The notes under the pieces: generated by a model
Told to the model about the DNA's origin: nothing
What the model saw: the letters and a program-made list of their open reading frames with translations, nothing else
Database searches by the model: none
Translations under genes and position numbers: made by a program
Shown: positions 47,792-56,583 of the stretch, piece by piece
Position numbering within the stretch: the first letter of the stretch is position 1
Layout: every line of letters starts with the position of its first letter
Source of the DNA: Limnohabitans sp.
Lineage (GTDB): Bacteria; Pseudomonadota; Gammaproteobacteria; Burkholderiales; Burkholderiaceae_C
DNA length: 64,000 nucleotides
NCBI RefSeq assembly: GCF_017848645.1
Contig: NZ_JAFEIF010000049.1
Span: 1-64,000, forward strand
Direction: 5' to 3'

Positions 47792-48787
47792 ATGAACAAC
47801 TTGAACCCCTGGGGCCAACGCCGCGACTTTTTGAAGGCCATGGCCGCCGTGACGGGCTCACTGCCTGTGTGGGCCCGGGCCCAAAGCAGCTGGCCTTCCA
47901 AACCGGTGACCATGGTGGTGCCCTTTCCGGCAGGCGGCGGCACCGATGCCTTCGCCCGGCCCCTGTCGGCCCAATTTGCCAAGCTGACCGGCAAGCAGCT
48001 CATCATTGACAACCGGGGTGGAGCGGGTGGCACTTTGGGCGCTGGCGTGGCCGCCAAATCGACGCCCGATGGCTACAACCTGTTCATGGGTGCCGTTCAC
48101 CACACGATCGCGCCCAGCATGTACCCCAAGCTGGACTACGACCTGGAACGCGACCTGATCCCCTTGATTTTGGTTGCCAACGTGCCACAGGTCCTGGTGG
48201 TCAATCCCAAAAAAGTGCAGGCGGCCGACTTCAAGGCCTTCCTGGAGATGGTCAAAAAGAACCCCGGTCGTCTGAACTACGGCTCTGCCGGGGGCGGTAC
48301 CTCGCACCATCTGGCCGGCGAGTTGTTCAAGCTGCAGACCAAGACCTTCATCACCCACATCCCTTACCGGGGTGCTGGCCCGGCCTTGCAAGACCTGATC
48401 GCGGGCAACGTGGACATGATGTTCGACGGCCTGGGCTCGTCGGCGGCGCACATCAAGGGCGGCCGCATCAAGGCCCTCATGGTCTCGGGTGCGAAGCGCA
48501 ATGCGGCATTCCCGGACGTGCCTTGCTCGGCCGAGCTGGGTTTACCCGATTACACCGTGTCCACCTGGTACGGCGTGTGGGCCCCCAAGGGCACGCCAGC
48601 GGATGCCCAAGCCCGCGCCATTGAAGAGATCCGTCGCGCCTGCCAGACCGACGAGGCCAAAGCCGTCTGGGCCAACCAGGGGGCGGAATTCCCCAACCTG
48701 ACCACCACCCAGTTCGATGGCTTCATCAAGAAAGAGCTGACCAAGTGGTCGCAAGTGGTCAAGGCCTCCGGGGCCAAGCTCGACTGA
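47792..48787 (+). CDS. Bug-type tripartite tricarboxylate transporter substrate-binding protein
   Basis: 331 residues from ATG 47792 (GGAG upstream). The export signal includes RRDFLKAM, a twin-arginine-like pattern, followed by a hydrophobic stretch and AWARAQ-type cleavage site. The periplasmic receptor fold has the Bug signatures VPFPAGGGTDAFARP, DNRGGAGGTLGA, YGSAGGGTSHHLAGE and HIPYRGAGPALQDL. Such receptors bind carboxylates, often without a linked TctAB permease, as here. Adjacency to the ligase gene suggests a dicarboxylate ligand. Confidence 0.9.
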   Translation: MNNLNPWGQRRDFLKAMAAVTGSLPVWARAQSSWPSKPVTMVVPFPAGGGTDAFARPLSAQFAKLTGKQLIIDNRGGAGGTLGAGVAAKSTPDGYNLFMGAVHHTIAPSMYPKLDYDLERDLIPLILVANVPQVLVVNPKKVQAADFKAFLEMVKKNPGRLNYGSAGGGTSHHLAGELFKLQTKTFITHIPYRGAGPALQDLIAGNVDMMFDGLGSSAAHIKGGRIKALMVSGAKRNAAFPDVPCSAELGLPDYTVSTWYGVWAPKGTPADAQARAIEEIRRACQTDEAKAVWANQGAEFPNLTTTQFDGFIKKELTKWSQVVKASGAKLD

Positions 48788-48862
48788 TTGCGGCACTGGA
48801 TGTTCAACGGGCCTGTGATCGGGCCTTGTTCATGCCCTTTTACACCTTGCGATTTTGAAACC

Positions 48863-50428
48863 ATGACCCACAACAACCTGTTTTCGGCCCTGCGGGCTGC
48901 TTTTCCTGCCGACATGTCGGCCACGGCGGTGGAAACCGATGAAGGCCTGCGCTACAGCTGGCAAGACCTGGACCGCGCCACGGCCATGATGGCCAACTTG
49001 CTGCAATCGCTGGATTTGCCAGGCGGCAGCCGTGTGGCCGTGCAGGTCGAAAAATCGGTCGAAGCCATGGTGCTTTACCTGGCTTGCTTGCGTGCAGGCT
49101 GCGTGTTTTTGCCGCTCAACACCGCCTACCAAAGTGCCGAGATCGAGTACTTCATTGGCAACGCCGAGCCGGCCGTGGTGGTGTGCAGCGGTGCCAATTT
49201 TGGCTGGGTCAGCAAGATCGCGTTCAAGGCAGGCACCCAGCATGTGTTCACCCTGAACGACGACCGCACGGGCAGTTTGCTGGAGCGCGCTGCGCACCAC
49301 AGCGACCAGCACACCCCTGTGTCGCGACAGGCCGATGATTTGGCAGCGATCCTCTACACCAGCGGCACCACCGGCCGCAGCAAGGGGGCCATGCTCACCC
49401 ATGGCAACTTGCTGAGCAACGCGCTCACGCTCAAGGACTATTGGGGCTGGACATCGACGGGCGGGCCTGATGGCCGCGGTGACGTGTTGATCCACGCCTT
49501 GCCCATCTTCCATGTGCATGGCCTGTTCGTGGCCATCCATGGCGCCCTGATCAACGGCAGCAAGATGATCTGGATGGCCAAGTTCGACCCCAAGCGCGTG
49601 ATTGCCCGCATGAAAGAGGCGACCGTGTTCATGGGCGTGCCCACGCTGTATGTGCGCATGCTGGCCGAGCCCTCCCTCGACAAGGCGGCGGTGCGTCAGA
49701 TGCGCTTGTTCATCGCAGGCTCCGCCCCCTTGCTGATCGAGACCTTCAGCGAATGGCAGCAGCGCACGGGCCACACTATTTTGGAGCGCTACGGCATGAG
49801 CGAAACCGCCATGCTCACCTCCAACCCCTATGCGGCCGACCCGCGTTATGCCAACCAGTCAGAGCGACGTGGCGGCACAGTGGGCTTTCCCTTGCCCGGC
49901 GTGTCCTTGCGCGTGCGAGGCGACGATGGCCAAGACATGCCCGTGGGCGAGATTGGGGGCATTCAGGTCCAAGGGCCCAACGTGTTCAAGGGCTACTGGC
50001 GCATGCCAGAAAAAACAGCCGAGGAGTTCACCACGGACGGCTTCTTCAAAACCGGCGATGTGGGCAAAGTGGACGAGCGCGGCTATGTGACCATCGTGGG
50101 CCGCAGCAAGGACCTGATCATCAGCGGCGGCTACAACGTGTACCCGGCCGAGATCGAGGGCTACATCAACGAGATGCCTGGCGTGGCCGAAAGTGCCGTC
50201 ATCGGGGTGTCCCATCCCGATTTTGGCGAGGTGGGCGTGGCGGTGGTCATTGCCAAACCCGGAGCCAGCTTGAAGCCAGAAGCCATCGTGGCCGATCTCA
50301 AAGCCAAACTGGCCAACTTCAAGATCCCCAAGCGCTGTTTTGTGGTGCCCGAGTTGCCGCGTAACACCATGGGCAAGGTTCAAAAAAACCTGCTGCGCGA
50401 TCAGTACAAAAACCTGTTTTCGGCCTGA
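48863..50428 (+). CDS. matB: Malonyl-CoA synthetase-like acyl-CoA ligase (MatB-like)
   Basis: 521-residue AMP-forming ligase. P-loop YTSGTTGRSKGAM (165-177), the A5 motif LERYGMSETAMLTSNPY, closely matching MatB, the hinge GRSKDLIISGGYNVYPAEIE and the catalytic lysine in PRNTMGKVQKN. MatB couples malonate (or methylmalonate) to CoA. Compared with the MatB motif there is an insertion of several residues (AADPRYANQSE) after SNPY. It follows the Bug receptor by 75 bases. A related carboxylate cannot be excluded. Confidence 0.8.
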   Translation: MTHNNLFSALRAAFPADMSATAVETDEGLRYSWQDLDRATAMMANLLQSLDLPGGSRVAVQVEKSVEAMVLYLACLRAGCVFLPLNTAYQSAEIEYFIGNAEPAVVVCSGANFGWVSKIAFKAGTQHVFTLNDDRTGSLLERAAHHSDQHTPVSRQADDLAAILYTSGTTGRSKGAMLTHGNLLSNALTLKDYWGWTSTGGPDGRGDVLIHALPIFHVHGLFVAIHGALINGSKMIWMAKFDPKRVIARMKEATVFMGVPTLYVRMLAEPSLDKAAVRQMRLFIAGSAPLLIETFSEWQQRTGHTILERYGMSETAMLTSNPYAADPRYANQSERRGGTVGFPLPGVSLRVRGDDGQDMPVGEIGGIQVQGPNVFKGYWRMPEKTAEEFTTDGFFKTGDVGKVDERGYVTIVGRSKDLIISGGYNVYPAEIEGYINEMPGVAESAVIGVSHPDFGEVGVAVVIAKPGASLKPEAIVADLKAKLANFKIPKRCFVVPELPRNTMGKVQKNLLRDQYKNLFSA

Positions 50429-50458
50429 AGGGTTTCACCCGCCCAAGACGGGCCGTTC

Positions 50459-50489
50459 CTCAAATGACCGCATCTTGCGGCCATTTGAG
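50459..50489. terminator. Hairpin between convergent ligase and binding-protein genes
   Basis: CTCAAATG-A-CCGCA (50459-50472), loop TCT, TGCGG-C-CATTTGAG (50476-50489), with one symmetric A/C mismatch. No T-run, so a bidirectional terminator is only likely. Confidence 0.55.
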
Positions 50490-50497
50490 TGCGCGCT

Positions 50498-51820
50498 TCA
50501 TTTGAGGTAAGCGTTTTTCTCGTGCACGCTCTGGATGTGCTGAGCCGCTTGTTCAGGGCTGATGTCCTGGTTGATCACTTTCACGTTGGCGTACCAAAGC
50601 TCCTCTTCCATAGAGGGCCAGACGCGGTTGATTTTTTGGGCGTTCAGGCGGATCGTGTCCTGACAGCTGCGCCGCCAACTCATCATCTCCTGACCCAAGG
50701 GGTCGTTGAATTGGACCGGGTGGTCCGCCAAAGGAAAGTAGCCGGTCAGCGTGTCGGTGAGCAACTGGGCGAAATCGGCGGTGCCCAGCCAAGCGATGAA
50801 CTTGAGCGCCGCATCCTGGTTCGGGCTGTTCTTGTTCACCCCGATGCCGAAATCAGGGTGCACCGAGATGTGGCAAGCCTGGCCTTCTTGTTCAACTGGG
50901 GGCTTGAAGACACCCAAATCGATGGGTTTTTTGTAAGCAAAGCTGGTGCTGCGCAAAAAGTCGATGTCCCAGGAGCCTGAGGGGTAGACCGCTGCGTTGC
51001 CCGTGGCAAACAGCAGCTGGATGTCACCGTTGGACATGCTGTTTTGCTCGGGGTGCATGTAGGGCTTGAGCCGGGCCATCATGTCCCAGGCCTTGAGGAA
51101 GCCCGGGTCGGTGAATTTGACAGTGCCCTCCATCAGCCCTTGCCGGGCCTTTTCACCGTCCCAAAAGTTGGGCCCCAATCCGGTGAACACCACTTGGGTC
51201 GATTCCCACATGTCGGCGGTGCCCAGCGCCAGTGGAGTCACCGTCTTTTTGGCAGCCACTTGGCTCAGCAATTGGTAGAACTGTTCCCAGGTCTTGGGTG
51301 GCTCGAGTTGGAGCTCGCGCAGGATTTTCTTGTTGTAGAACAGGCCGTGCATCACATAGGCCACTGGCAGGCAGTAGGTGGTGCTGCCGTCGTCGGTGGT
51401 CCAGGCCCGGCGAGCCTGGGGGTTGAAGTTTTGCAGGGCCTCTTCCTTCAGGGGCAGCAGGTAACCCTTGGCCTGCATGCGCACGCTGGCGTCAAAGGGT
51501 CTGCAAAAAATCAGGTCGCCTGCGCGCCGGGTGGACAGCCGGGCCTCCAGCCGCGAATCGTAGGCCAGTGGCTCCTCGGGTTTGAATTGCAACTTGATTT
51601 CAGGGTGCCGACGCTGAAAGGCCGGAATCAGAACCTTGTCCCAGAAAATCTGATCGTCTTTGCGCCAGCTCTCGATGGTCAGCGCCTGGGCGTGCGCTGT
51701 GCCCGCGCCCAGCCCAGAGGCGATGAGCAAAACCATGCCCAAGGCCTTTTTCCAAAGTGGGCAAGGCTGGCTTGGGTTTGGCCGGTCGGTGCTGAGGCGT
51801 CGCCTGGAAAGTGTGCGCAT
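50498..51820 (-). CDS. ABC transporter solute-binding protein, family 1, orphan
   Basis: 440 residues with a Sec signal peptide (hydrophobic 25-40, cleavage after AHA near 44). Mature part resembles extracellular binding proteins of sugar/glycerol-phosphate type: TIESWRKDDQIFWDKVLIP, CLPVAYVMHGLFYNKKIL and FATGNAAVYPSGSWDID. No permease or ATPase gene is near, so its transporter must be elsewhere or it acts as a sensor partner. Convergent with the ligase gene. Confidence 0.85.
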   Translation of the reverse strand: MRTLSRRRLSTDRPNPSQPCPLWKKALGMVLLIASGLGAGTAHAQALTIESWRKDDQIFWDKVLIPAFQRRHPEIKLQFKPEEPLAYDSRLEARLSTRRAGDLIFCRPFDASVRMQAKGYLLPLKEEALQNFNPQARRAWTTDDGSTTYCLPVAYVMHGLFYNKKILRELQLEPPKTWEQFYQLLSQVAAKKTVTPLALGTADMWESTQVVFTGLGPNFWDGEKARQGLMEGTVKFTDPGFLKAWDMMARLKPYMHPEQNSMSNGDIQLLFATGNAAVYPSGSWDIDFLRSTSFAYKKPIDLGVFKPPVEQEGQACHISVHPDFGIGVNKNSPNQDAALKFIAWLGTADFAQLLTDTLTGYFPLADHPVQFNDPLGQEMMSWRRSCQDTIRLNAQKINRVWPSMEEELWYANVKVINQDISPEQAAQHIQSVHEKNAYLK

Positions 51821-51965
51821 GGGCCGATGGGATGGGTTGAAGTGAATTCATTTTAGTTAATTTCTTCTTTGTGAACTCATTTGACCATCGGCTGGCGTGC
51901 CCACCCGCTGCGCCGCATTGCCGCCGCGCACGGACCACGCGGCCTGGCGTACCCTCAGTTGCCCA

Positions 51966-52409
51966 TCAGCGCAGCACCAGCACCGGGATGTGTGAATGCG
52001 TCAGCACCTGCTGGGTTTCGCTGCCCAGCAGCAGGCGTTTGATGCCTTTGCGGCCGTGCGAGGCCATGACGATCAGGTCGGCTTTGTGCTTTTTGGCTGC
52101 CGCAATGATGGCGTCCGAGACCACATCCGATTTGACGGTGATGGCTTTGGTGCTGACGGCTTTGGCTTTGGCGTTCTTTTCGACCGTGGCCAACTGAACC
52201 CGAGCCGCTTCGGTCCATTGGGCTTCCACGCGCGAGATCTCTTCGCCCGACAGGGGGATGCTGCCTTCAAAGTAGGCCTGTGGGTAACGCGGCACCACCT
52301 TGACGGCAATCAGCTCTGCGCCACAGGTGGCGGCCAGCTCGATGGCGCTGGCCACCGCTTTTTTGGACAAGGTGGAGCCGTCGGTGGCCACAAGGATGCG
52401 TTTGTACAT
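51966..52409 (-). CDS. Universal stress protein, UspA family
   Basis: 147 residues, single Usp domain of the ATP-binding type: DGSTLSKKAVASAIELA at the N-terminus and ASHGRKGIKRLLLGSETQQVL, which keeps the G-x2-x...-G-S nucleotide loop, at the C-terminus. GGAG precedes ATG 52409. It shares its upstream region with ccoI, including a perfect FNR box, so induction at low oxygen is expected, as for other Usp genes in FNR/ANR regulons. Confidence 0.93.
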   Translation of the reverse strand: MYKRILVATDGSTLSKKAVASAIELAATCGAELIAVKVVPRYPQAYFEGSIPLSGEEISRVEAQWTEAARVQLATVEKNAKAKAVSTKAITVKSDVVSDAIIAAAKKHKADLIVMASHGRKGIKRLLLGSETQQVLTHSHIPVLVLR

Positions 52410-52468
52410 GAGGTGCTCCTGTTGAAAATGACAAAAACCCAGCTTAAAAGAGCGGCAAACGGGAGCGC

Positions 52469-52482
52469 TTGATGTACATCAA
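52469..52482. promoter_or_regulatory. FNR/ANR box shared by uspA and ccoI
   Basis: TTGAT-GTAC-ATCAA, a perfect palindromic FNR site. Its centre is 41.5 bases from the predicted ccoI transcription start, the class II activation distance, and about 66 bases from the uspA ATG on the other strand. Confidence 0.9.
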
Positions 52483-52504
52483 GCTTTGATCGGGCGGGCT
52501 GTCG

Positions 52505-52510
52505 TATCTT
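52505..52510 (+). promoter_or_regulatory. Predicted -10 of ccoI
   Basis: TATCTT (4 of 6 matches to consensus) at exactly the spacing expected for a class II FNR promoter using the box at 52469. The resulting start of transcription, about 52516-52517, coincides with the annotated ATG. Confidence 0.5.
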
Positions 52511-52516
52511 CGAAAC

Positions 52517-54913
52517 ATGACCCAAGTCAATGTTTTGCCCGGCCTGACATCTGCCCCAGATCCTGCGGTGGAATCGGCGGCACTGGCGTTGTCATCTGTC
52601 GAGCGCGACGCCCCGCAGCAGCGGCTGGAACTGCTCGACGCACCCGAGGAGTGGGCGGCGTTCAGCCAGCCCGAAAAAACCGAGTCGGGCTGCTGGCGCT
52701 CCAGTGTGGTGTTCGAGGGCATGCATTGCGCGGCCTGCGCCATCACCCTGGAAGATGCTTTGCGGGCCGTGCCCGGCGTGCAGTCGGTGCAAATCAGCGG
52801 TGCCAGCCACCGGGGCCAGATCGTCTGGTCGCCTGGGCTCACGCGCCCCTCCGAATGGATGCGCTCGGTCGAGCGCCATGGCTACAAGGCCTTGCCCGCC
52901 AACGATGCCCACGCCCATGCGCGCAGGCGCGAAGAGGCCCGGCGCATGGTTTGGCGCTGGGCGGTGGCGGCCATGTGCATGATGCAAGTCATGATGTACG
53001 CCACACCGACGTACCTCACGCAGCCGGGCGACATCTCGGACGAAGCCATGCATTTGCTGCGCTGGGCGTCCTGGGTGTTGTCTTTGCCGGTGATGTTTTT
53101 CTCGTGCACCCCGTTTTTCAGCAACGCCTGGCGCGATCTGCGCGAGCGCCAGATCAGCATGGACTTGCCCGTGGCCCTGGGCATGGTCGTGACTTTTGTG
53201 GTGAGCACGCTGGGCACTTTCGAGCCGCAGGGGCCGTTCGGTGCCGAGGTGTTTTTTGACTCGTTCACCATGTTCGTGTTCTTTTTGCTCACGGGCCGCT
53301 GGCTGGAGTTGCGCATGCGCGACCGCACCGCAGGGGCGCTGGAGGCCGTGCTCAACCGGCTGCCTGACAGCGTGCGCAAGCGCCAGGCCGATGGCAGCTG
53401 GGCGCTCATGTCCATTCGCCGCCTGCAGGTGGGTGATGTGATCGAGGTCTTGCCCGGCGAGGCTTTTGCGGGCGATGGCCTCGTACTGTCCGGCCAGACC
53501 CAGGTGGACGAGGCCCTGCTGACTGGAGAGTCAAGGCCGCTGGCGCGGCGCTTGGGTGATCGCGTGATTGCAGGCAGCCACAACCTGAGCGGCACGCTGC
53601 AGGTGCAGATCGAGCAAATTGGCGCGGCCACGCGCTATGCACAAATCGTGGCCTTGATGGAGAGCGCCTCGGTCTCCAAGCCCGCCATGGCGCAGCTGGT
53701 GGACCGCTGGGCCAAGCCCTTTTTGGTGGCGGTGATGTTGGCCTCGCTGGCTTCGGCCATTTACTGGTGGCCCACCGACCCCGCCCACGCTGTGATGGTG
53801 GCGGTGGCCGTGCTGATCGTGACCTGTCCTTGCGCTTTGTCACTGGCCACGCCTGCCGCCATGTTGGCCACGGCCGGGGCGTTGGCGCGCAGTGGTGTGC
53901 TGGTGCGGCGCTTGAGTGCCCTGCAAAACCTGGCGCTCATTGACACGGTGATTTTTGACAAGACCGGCACTCTCACGCGCGATGCTTTTGAAGTGGCCCG
54001 CATCCACACCCGCGATGGTGTGAGTGCGGCCCAGGCCCTGGACTGGGCAGGCAGTCTCGCGCGGCATTCCTTGCACCCGGTCTCACGGGCTCTGTGGTCC
54101 GAGGCCCGGCGTCGCGCCGAAGCCACCGGGCGTTTGCAAGCCTTGGAGGCACTGGCTGCGCAGGATGTGAGTGAGCTGGCAGGGCAGGGGGTGCAAGGCG
54201 CGTTGACGCGGCCAGGCCAAGCCGCACAAACTTTGCGATTGGGCTCGGCCGCTTTTTGCGCGGCCCCGGCACGCGCCGGGCACCACCTGCAGGTGAGTCT
54301 CGCCGATGCGTCGGGTTGGCTGGCCAGCTTTGAGTTGGCCGAGCAAGTGCGCCCCGAGGCGGCGGGTGTGGTGCGTGCCTTGGCACACATGGGTTTGAGC
54401 CTGAAGGTGTTGTCGGGCGACGGCCCCGCTGCGGTGGCCCAGGTGGCGCAGGCTGTGGGCATTGCCGATGCGCAAGGCGGCTGCAGCCCCCAGCACAAAT
54501 TGCAAGCCCTGCAGGCCTTGCAGGCCCAGGGGCACAAAGTGGCCATGGTGGGCGATGGCCTGAACGATGGGCCGGTGCTCGCCGGGGCCGATGTGTCCTT
54601 CGCGCTGGGCCAAGCGGTGCCGCTGGCGCAGTCCAAATCCGATTTTGTGTTGATGGGTGGCCAACTCGAGGTGCTGGTCAGCACGGTGCAGCGCAGCCGC
54701 CAGACGATGCGCATCGTGCGGCAAAACCTGTGGTGGTCGGCGGCCTACAACGCCGCTTGTGTGCCGCTGGCCTTGATGGGCTGGCTGCCCGCCTGGGCTG
54801 CGGGCTTGGGCATGGCGCTCAGCTCCTTGCTGGTGGTGCTCAATGCTTTGCGCCTGTCGCAGGCCTTGCCCGAGTCGCTTCAGCAGCCGGCGCTGGTCCT
54901 TCAACCCGTTTGA
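52517..54913 (+). CDS. ccoI: Copper-translocating P-type ATPase for cbb3 oxidase assembly
   Basis: 798 residues. An N-terminal metal-binding domain with GMHCAAC (Cys71, Cys74), then eight predicted membrane helices. Cys-Pro-Cys at 437-439 in the ion path, phosphorylated Asp481 in DKTGTLT, the SLHPVS motif and GDGLNDGPVLAGADV define a P1B copper ATPase. Exports or delivers copper for the CuB site of cytochrome cbb3. It precedes ccoS by 9 bases. The first about 45 residues are unusual and no ribosome site precedes ATG 52517, so the start or mode of initiation is uncertain. Confidence 0.94.
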   Translation: MTQVNVLPGLTSAPDPAVESAALALSSVERDAPQQRLELLDAPEEWAAFSQPEKTESGCWRSSVVFEGMHCAACAITLEDALRAVPGVQSVQISGASHRGQIVWSPGLTRPSEWMRSVERHGYKALPANDAHAHARRREEARRMVWRWAVAAMCMMQVMMYATPTYLTQPGDISDEAMHLLRWASWVLSLPVMFFSCTPFFSNAWRDLRERQISMDLPVALGMVVTFVVSTLGTFEPQGPFGAEVFFDSFTMFVFFLLTGRWLELRMRDRTAGALEAVLNRLPDSVRKRQADGSWALMSIRRLQVGDVIEVLPGEAFAGDGLVLSGQTQVDEALLTGESRPLARRLGDRVIAGSHNLSGTLQVQIEQIGAATRYAQIVALMESASVSKPAMAQLVDRWAKPFLVAVMLASLASAIYWWPTDPAHAVMVAVAVLIVTCPCALSLATPAAMLATAGALARSGVLVRRLSALQNLALIDTVIFDKTGTLTRDAFEVARIHTRDGVSAAQALDWAGSLARHSLHPVSRALWSEARRRAEATGRLQALEALAAQDVSELAGQGVQGALTRPGQAAQTLRLGSAAFCAAPARAGHHLQVSLADASGWLASFELAEQVRPEAAGVVRALAHMGLSLKVLSGDGPAAVAQVAQAVGIADAQGGCSPQHKLQALQALQAQGHKVAMVGDGLNDGPVLAGADVSFALGQAVPLAQSKSDFVLMGGQLEVLVSTVQRSRQTMRIVRQNLWWSAAYNAACVPLALMGWLPAWAAGLGMALSSLLVVLNALRLSQALPESLQQPALVLQPV

Positions 54914-54922
54914 GAAAACAGC

Positions 54923-55060
54923 ATGGACATTCTTTATTTGCTGATTCCTTTGTCGGTGGCCTTGGTGTTTTTCATCCTGGCGGGCCTGTGGTGGGCGATT
55001 GACCGTGGTCAATTTGAAGACATCGAGGCAGAAGGTGAGCGAATTTTGCGTGACGATTGA
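54923..55060 (+). CDS. ccoS: Cytochrome cbb3 oxidase maturation protein CcoS
   Basis: 45-residue membrane protein, too short for automated calling. One helix (about residues 4-26, DILYLLIPLSVALVFFILAG) followed by WWAIDRGQFEDIEAEG, the CcoS signature. Needed for insertion of haem and copper into cbb3 oxidase. It lies 9 bases after ccoI, and its last codons overlap the FNR box of ccoN. Confidence 0.95.
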   Translation: MDILYLLIPLSVALVFFILAGLWWAIDRGQFEDIEAEGERILRDD

Positions 55061-55070
55061 TTTTGATCAA
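55057..55070. promoter_or_regulatory. FNR/ANR box of the ccoNOQP operon
   Basis: TTGAT-TTTG-ATCAA, a perfect FNR site that starts one base before the ccoS stop codon. The class II start would be near 55105, giving a leader of about 26 bases with AAGAGG before ccoN; the -10 at that spacing (CAAACT) is weak. Confidence 0.9.
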
Positions 55071-55130
55071 GTGGCCACGGTGTACACCCGGGCAAACTGC
55101 CCTGGTAGCTTTTAAAAACAAGAGGTGAAA

Positions 55131-56570
55131 ATGAAATTTGCCAATATGCAGGCGACGTCCTACAACGACAAGGTTGTCAGGCAGTTCGCCATCATGACGG
55201 TGGTCTGGGGTGTGGTGGGCATGCTGGTGGGCGTGATCATCGCGGCCCAGCTGACTTGGCCGACGCTGAACTTCGGCATTTCCTGGCTCAGCTATGGCCG
55301 TTTGCGGCCCTTGCACACCAACGCGGTGATTTTCGCGTTCGGGGGTTGCGGCTTGTTTGCCGCCGCTTATTACGTGGTGCAGCGCACCTGCAACGTGCGC
55401 CTGATCAGCGACAAGCTGGCCGCTTTCACCTTCTGGGGCTGGCAATTGGTCATCGTCTTGGCGGCCATCTCTTTGCCACTGGGTTTCACCAGCGGCAAGG
55501 AATACGCCGAACTCGAATGGCCCATTGACATCCTGATCACCTTGGTTTGGGTGGCGTTTGCCGTGGTGTTCTTTGGCACCGTGGGCACGCGCAAAGTGCG
55601 TCACATTTACGTGGCCAACTGGTTCTTTGGCGCCTTCATCATCGCCGTGGCATTGCTGCACATCGTCAACAGCGCGGCCCTGCCTGTGGGCATGATGAAG
55701 TCGTACTCGGCCTATGCGGGTGTGCAAGACGCGATGGTGCAGTGGTGGTATGGCCACAACGCGGTGGGCTTCTTTTTGACAGCCGGTTTCCTGGGCATGA
55801 TGTATTACTTCATCCCCAAGCAAGCCGAGCGGCCTGTGTACTCGTACCGCCTGTCGATCGTGCACTTCTGGGCGCTGATCTTCACCTACATGTGGGCCGG
55901 TCCTCACCACCTGCACTACACCGCTTTGCCCGACTGGACGCAGTCCGTGGGCATGGTCTTCTCGCTCATCTTGCTGGCCCCCAGCTGGGGCGGCATGATC
56001 AACGGCATCATGACTTTGTCGGGCGCCTGGCACAAACTGCGCGACGACCCGATCCTGCGCTTTTTGATTGTGTCTCTTTCTTTTTACGGCATGTCGACCT
56101 TCGAAGGTCCGATGATGTCCATCAAGACCGTCAACGCCCTGAGCCACTACACCGACTGGACCGTGGGCCATGTGCACTCGGGTGCTCTGGGTTGGGTGGG
56201 TCTGGTGACCATGGGCTCCATGTACTACCTGATTCCCCGCCTCTTTGGCCAAAAGCAGATGTACAGCGTCAAGGCCATCGAAATCCACTTCTGGACGGCC
56301 ACCATCGGCATCGTGATCTACATCGCAGCCATGTGGATTGCCGGTGTGATGCAAGGCCTGATGTGGCGTGCCATCAACGCCGACGGCACCTTGACCTACA
56401 CCTTTGTGGAGTCCGTCAAAGCCACTTACCCCTTCTATGTGTTGCGTTTGCTCGGTGGTCTGCTGTATTTCCTGGGCATGCTGATCATGCTGTGGAACAC
56501 CTTCAAGACGGTGACTCAGGGGCGTTCGGTTGAAGTCCGCATCCCCACCCTCGAACTTGCACACGCCTGA
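55131..56570 (+). CDS. ccoN: Cytochrome c oxidase cbb3-type, subunit I
   Basis: Catalytic haem-copper subunit that reduces oxygen at high affinity and pumps protons. 479 residues with 12 or more membrane helices. Haem and CuB histidines can be placed in [41 protein letters not shown] and [18 protein letters not shown] 55131 follows AAGAGG by 6 bases; the GTG at 55125 is less likely. First of the ccoNOQP operon. Confidence 0.98.
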   Translation: MKFANMQATSYNDKVVRQFAIMTVVWGVVGMLVGVIIAAQLTWPTLNFGISWLSYGRLRPLHTNAVIFAFGGCGLFAAAYYVVQRTCNVRLISDKLAAFTFWGWQLVIVLAAISLPLGFTSGKEYAELEWPIDILITLVWVAFAVVFFGTVGTRKVRHIYVANWFFGAFIIAVALLHIVNSAALPVGMMKSYSAYAGVQDAMVQWWYGHNAVGFFLTAGFLGMMYYFIPKQAERPVYSYRLSIVHFWALIFTYMWAGPHHLHYTALPDWTQSVGMVFSLILLAPSWGGMINGIMTLSGAWHKLRDDPILRFLIVSLSFYGMSTFEGPMMSIKTVNALSHYTDWTVGHVHSGALGWVGLVTMGSMYYLIPRLFGQKQMYSVKAIEIHFWTATIGIVIYIAAMWIAGVMQGLMWRAINADGTLTYTFVESVKATYPFYVLRLLGGLLYFLGMLIMLWNTFKTVTQGRSVEVRIPTLELAHA

Positions 56571-56583
56571 GGAGAAATCAAAC

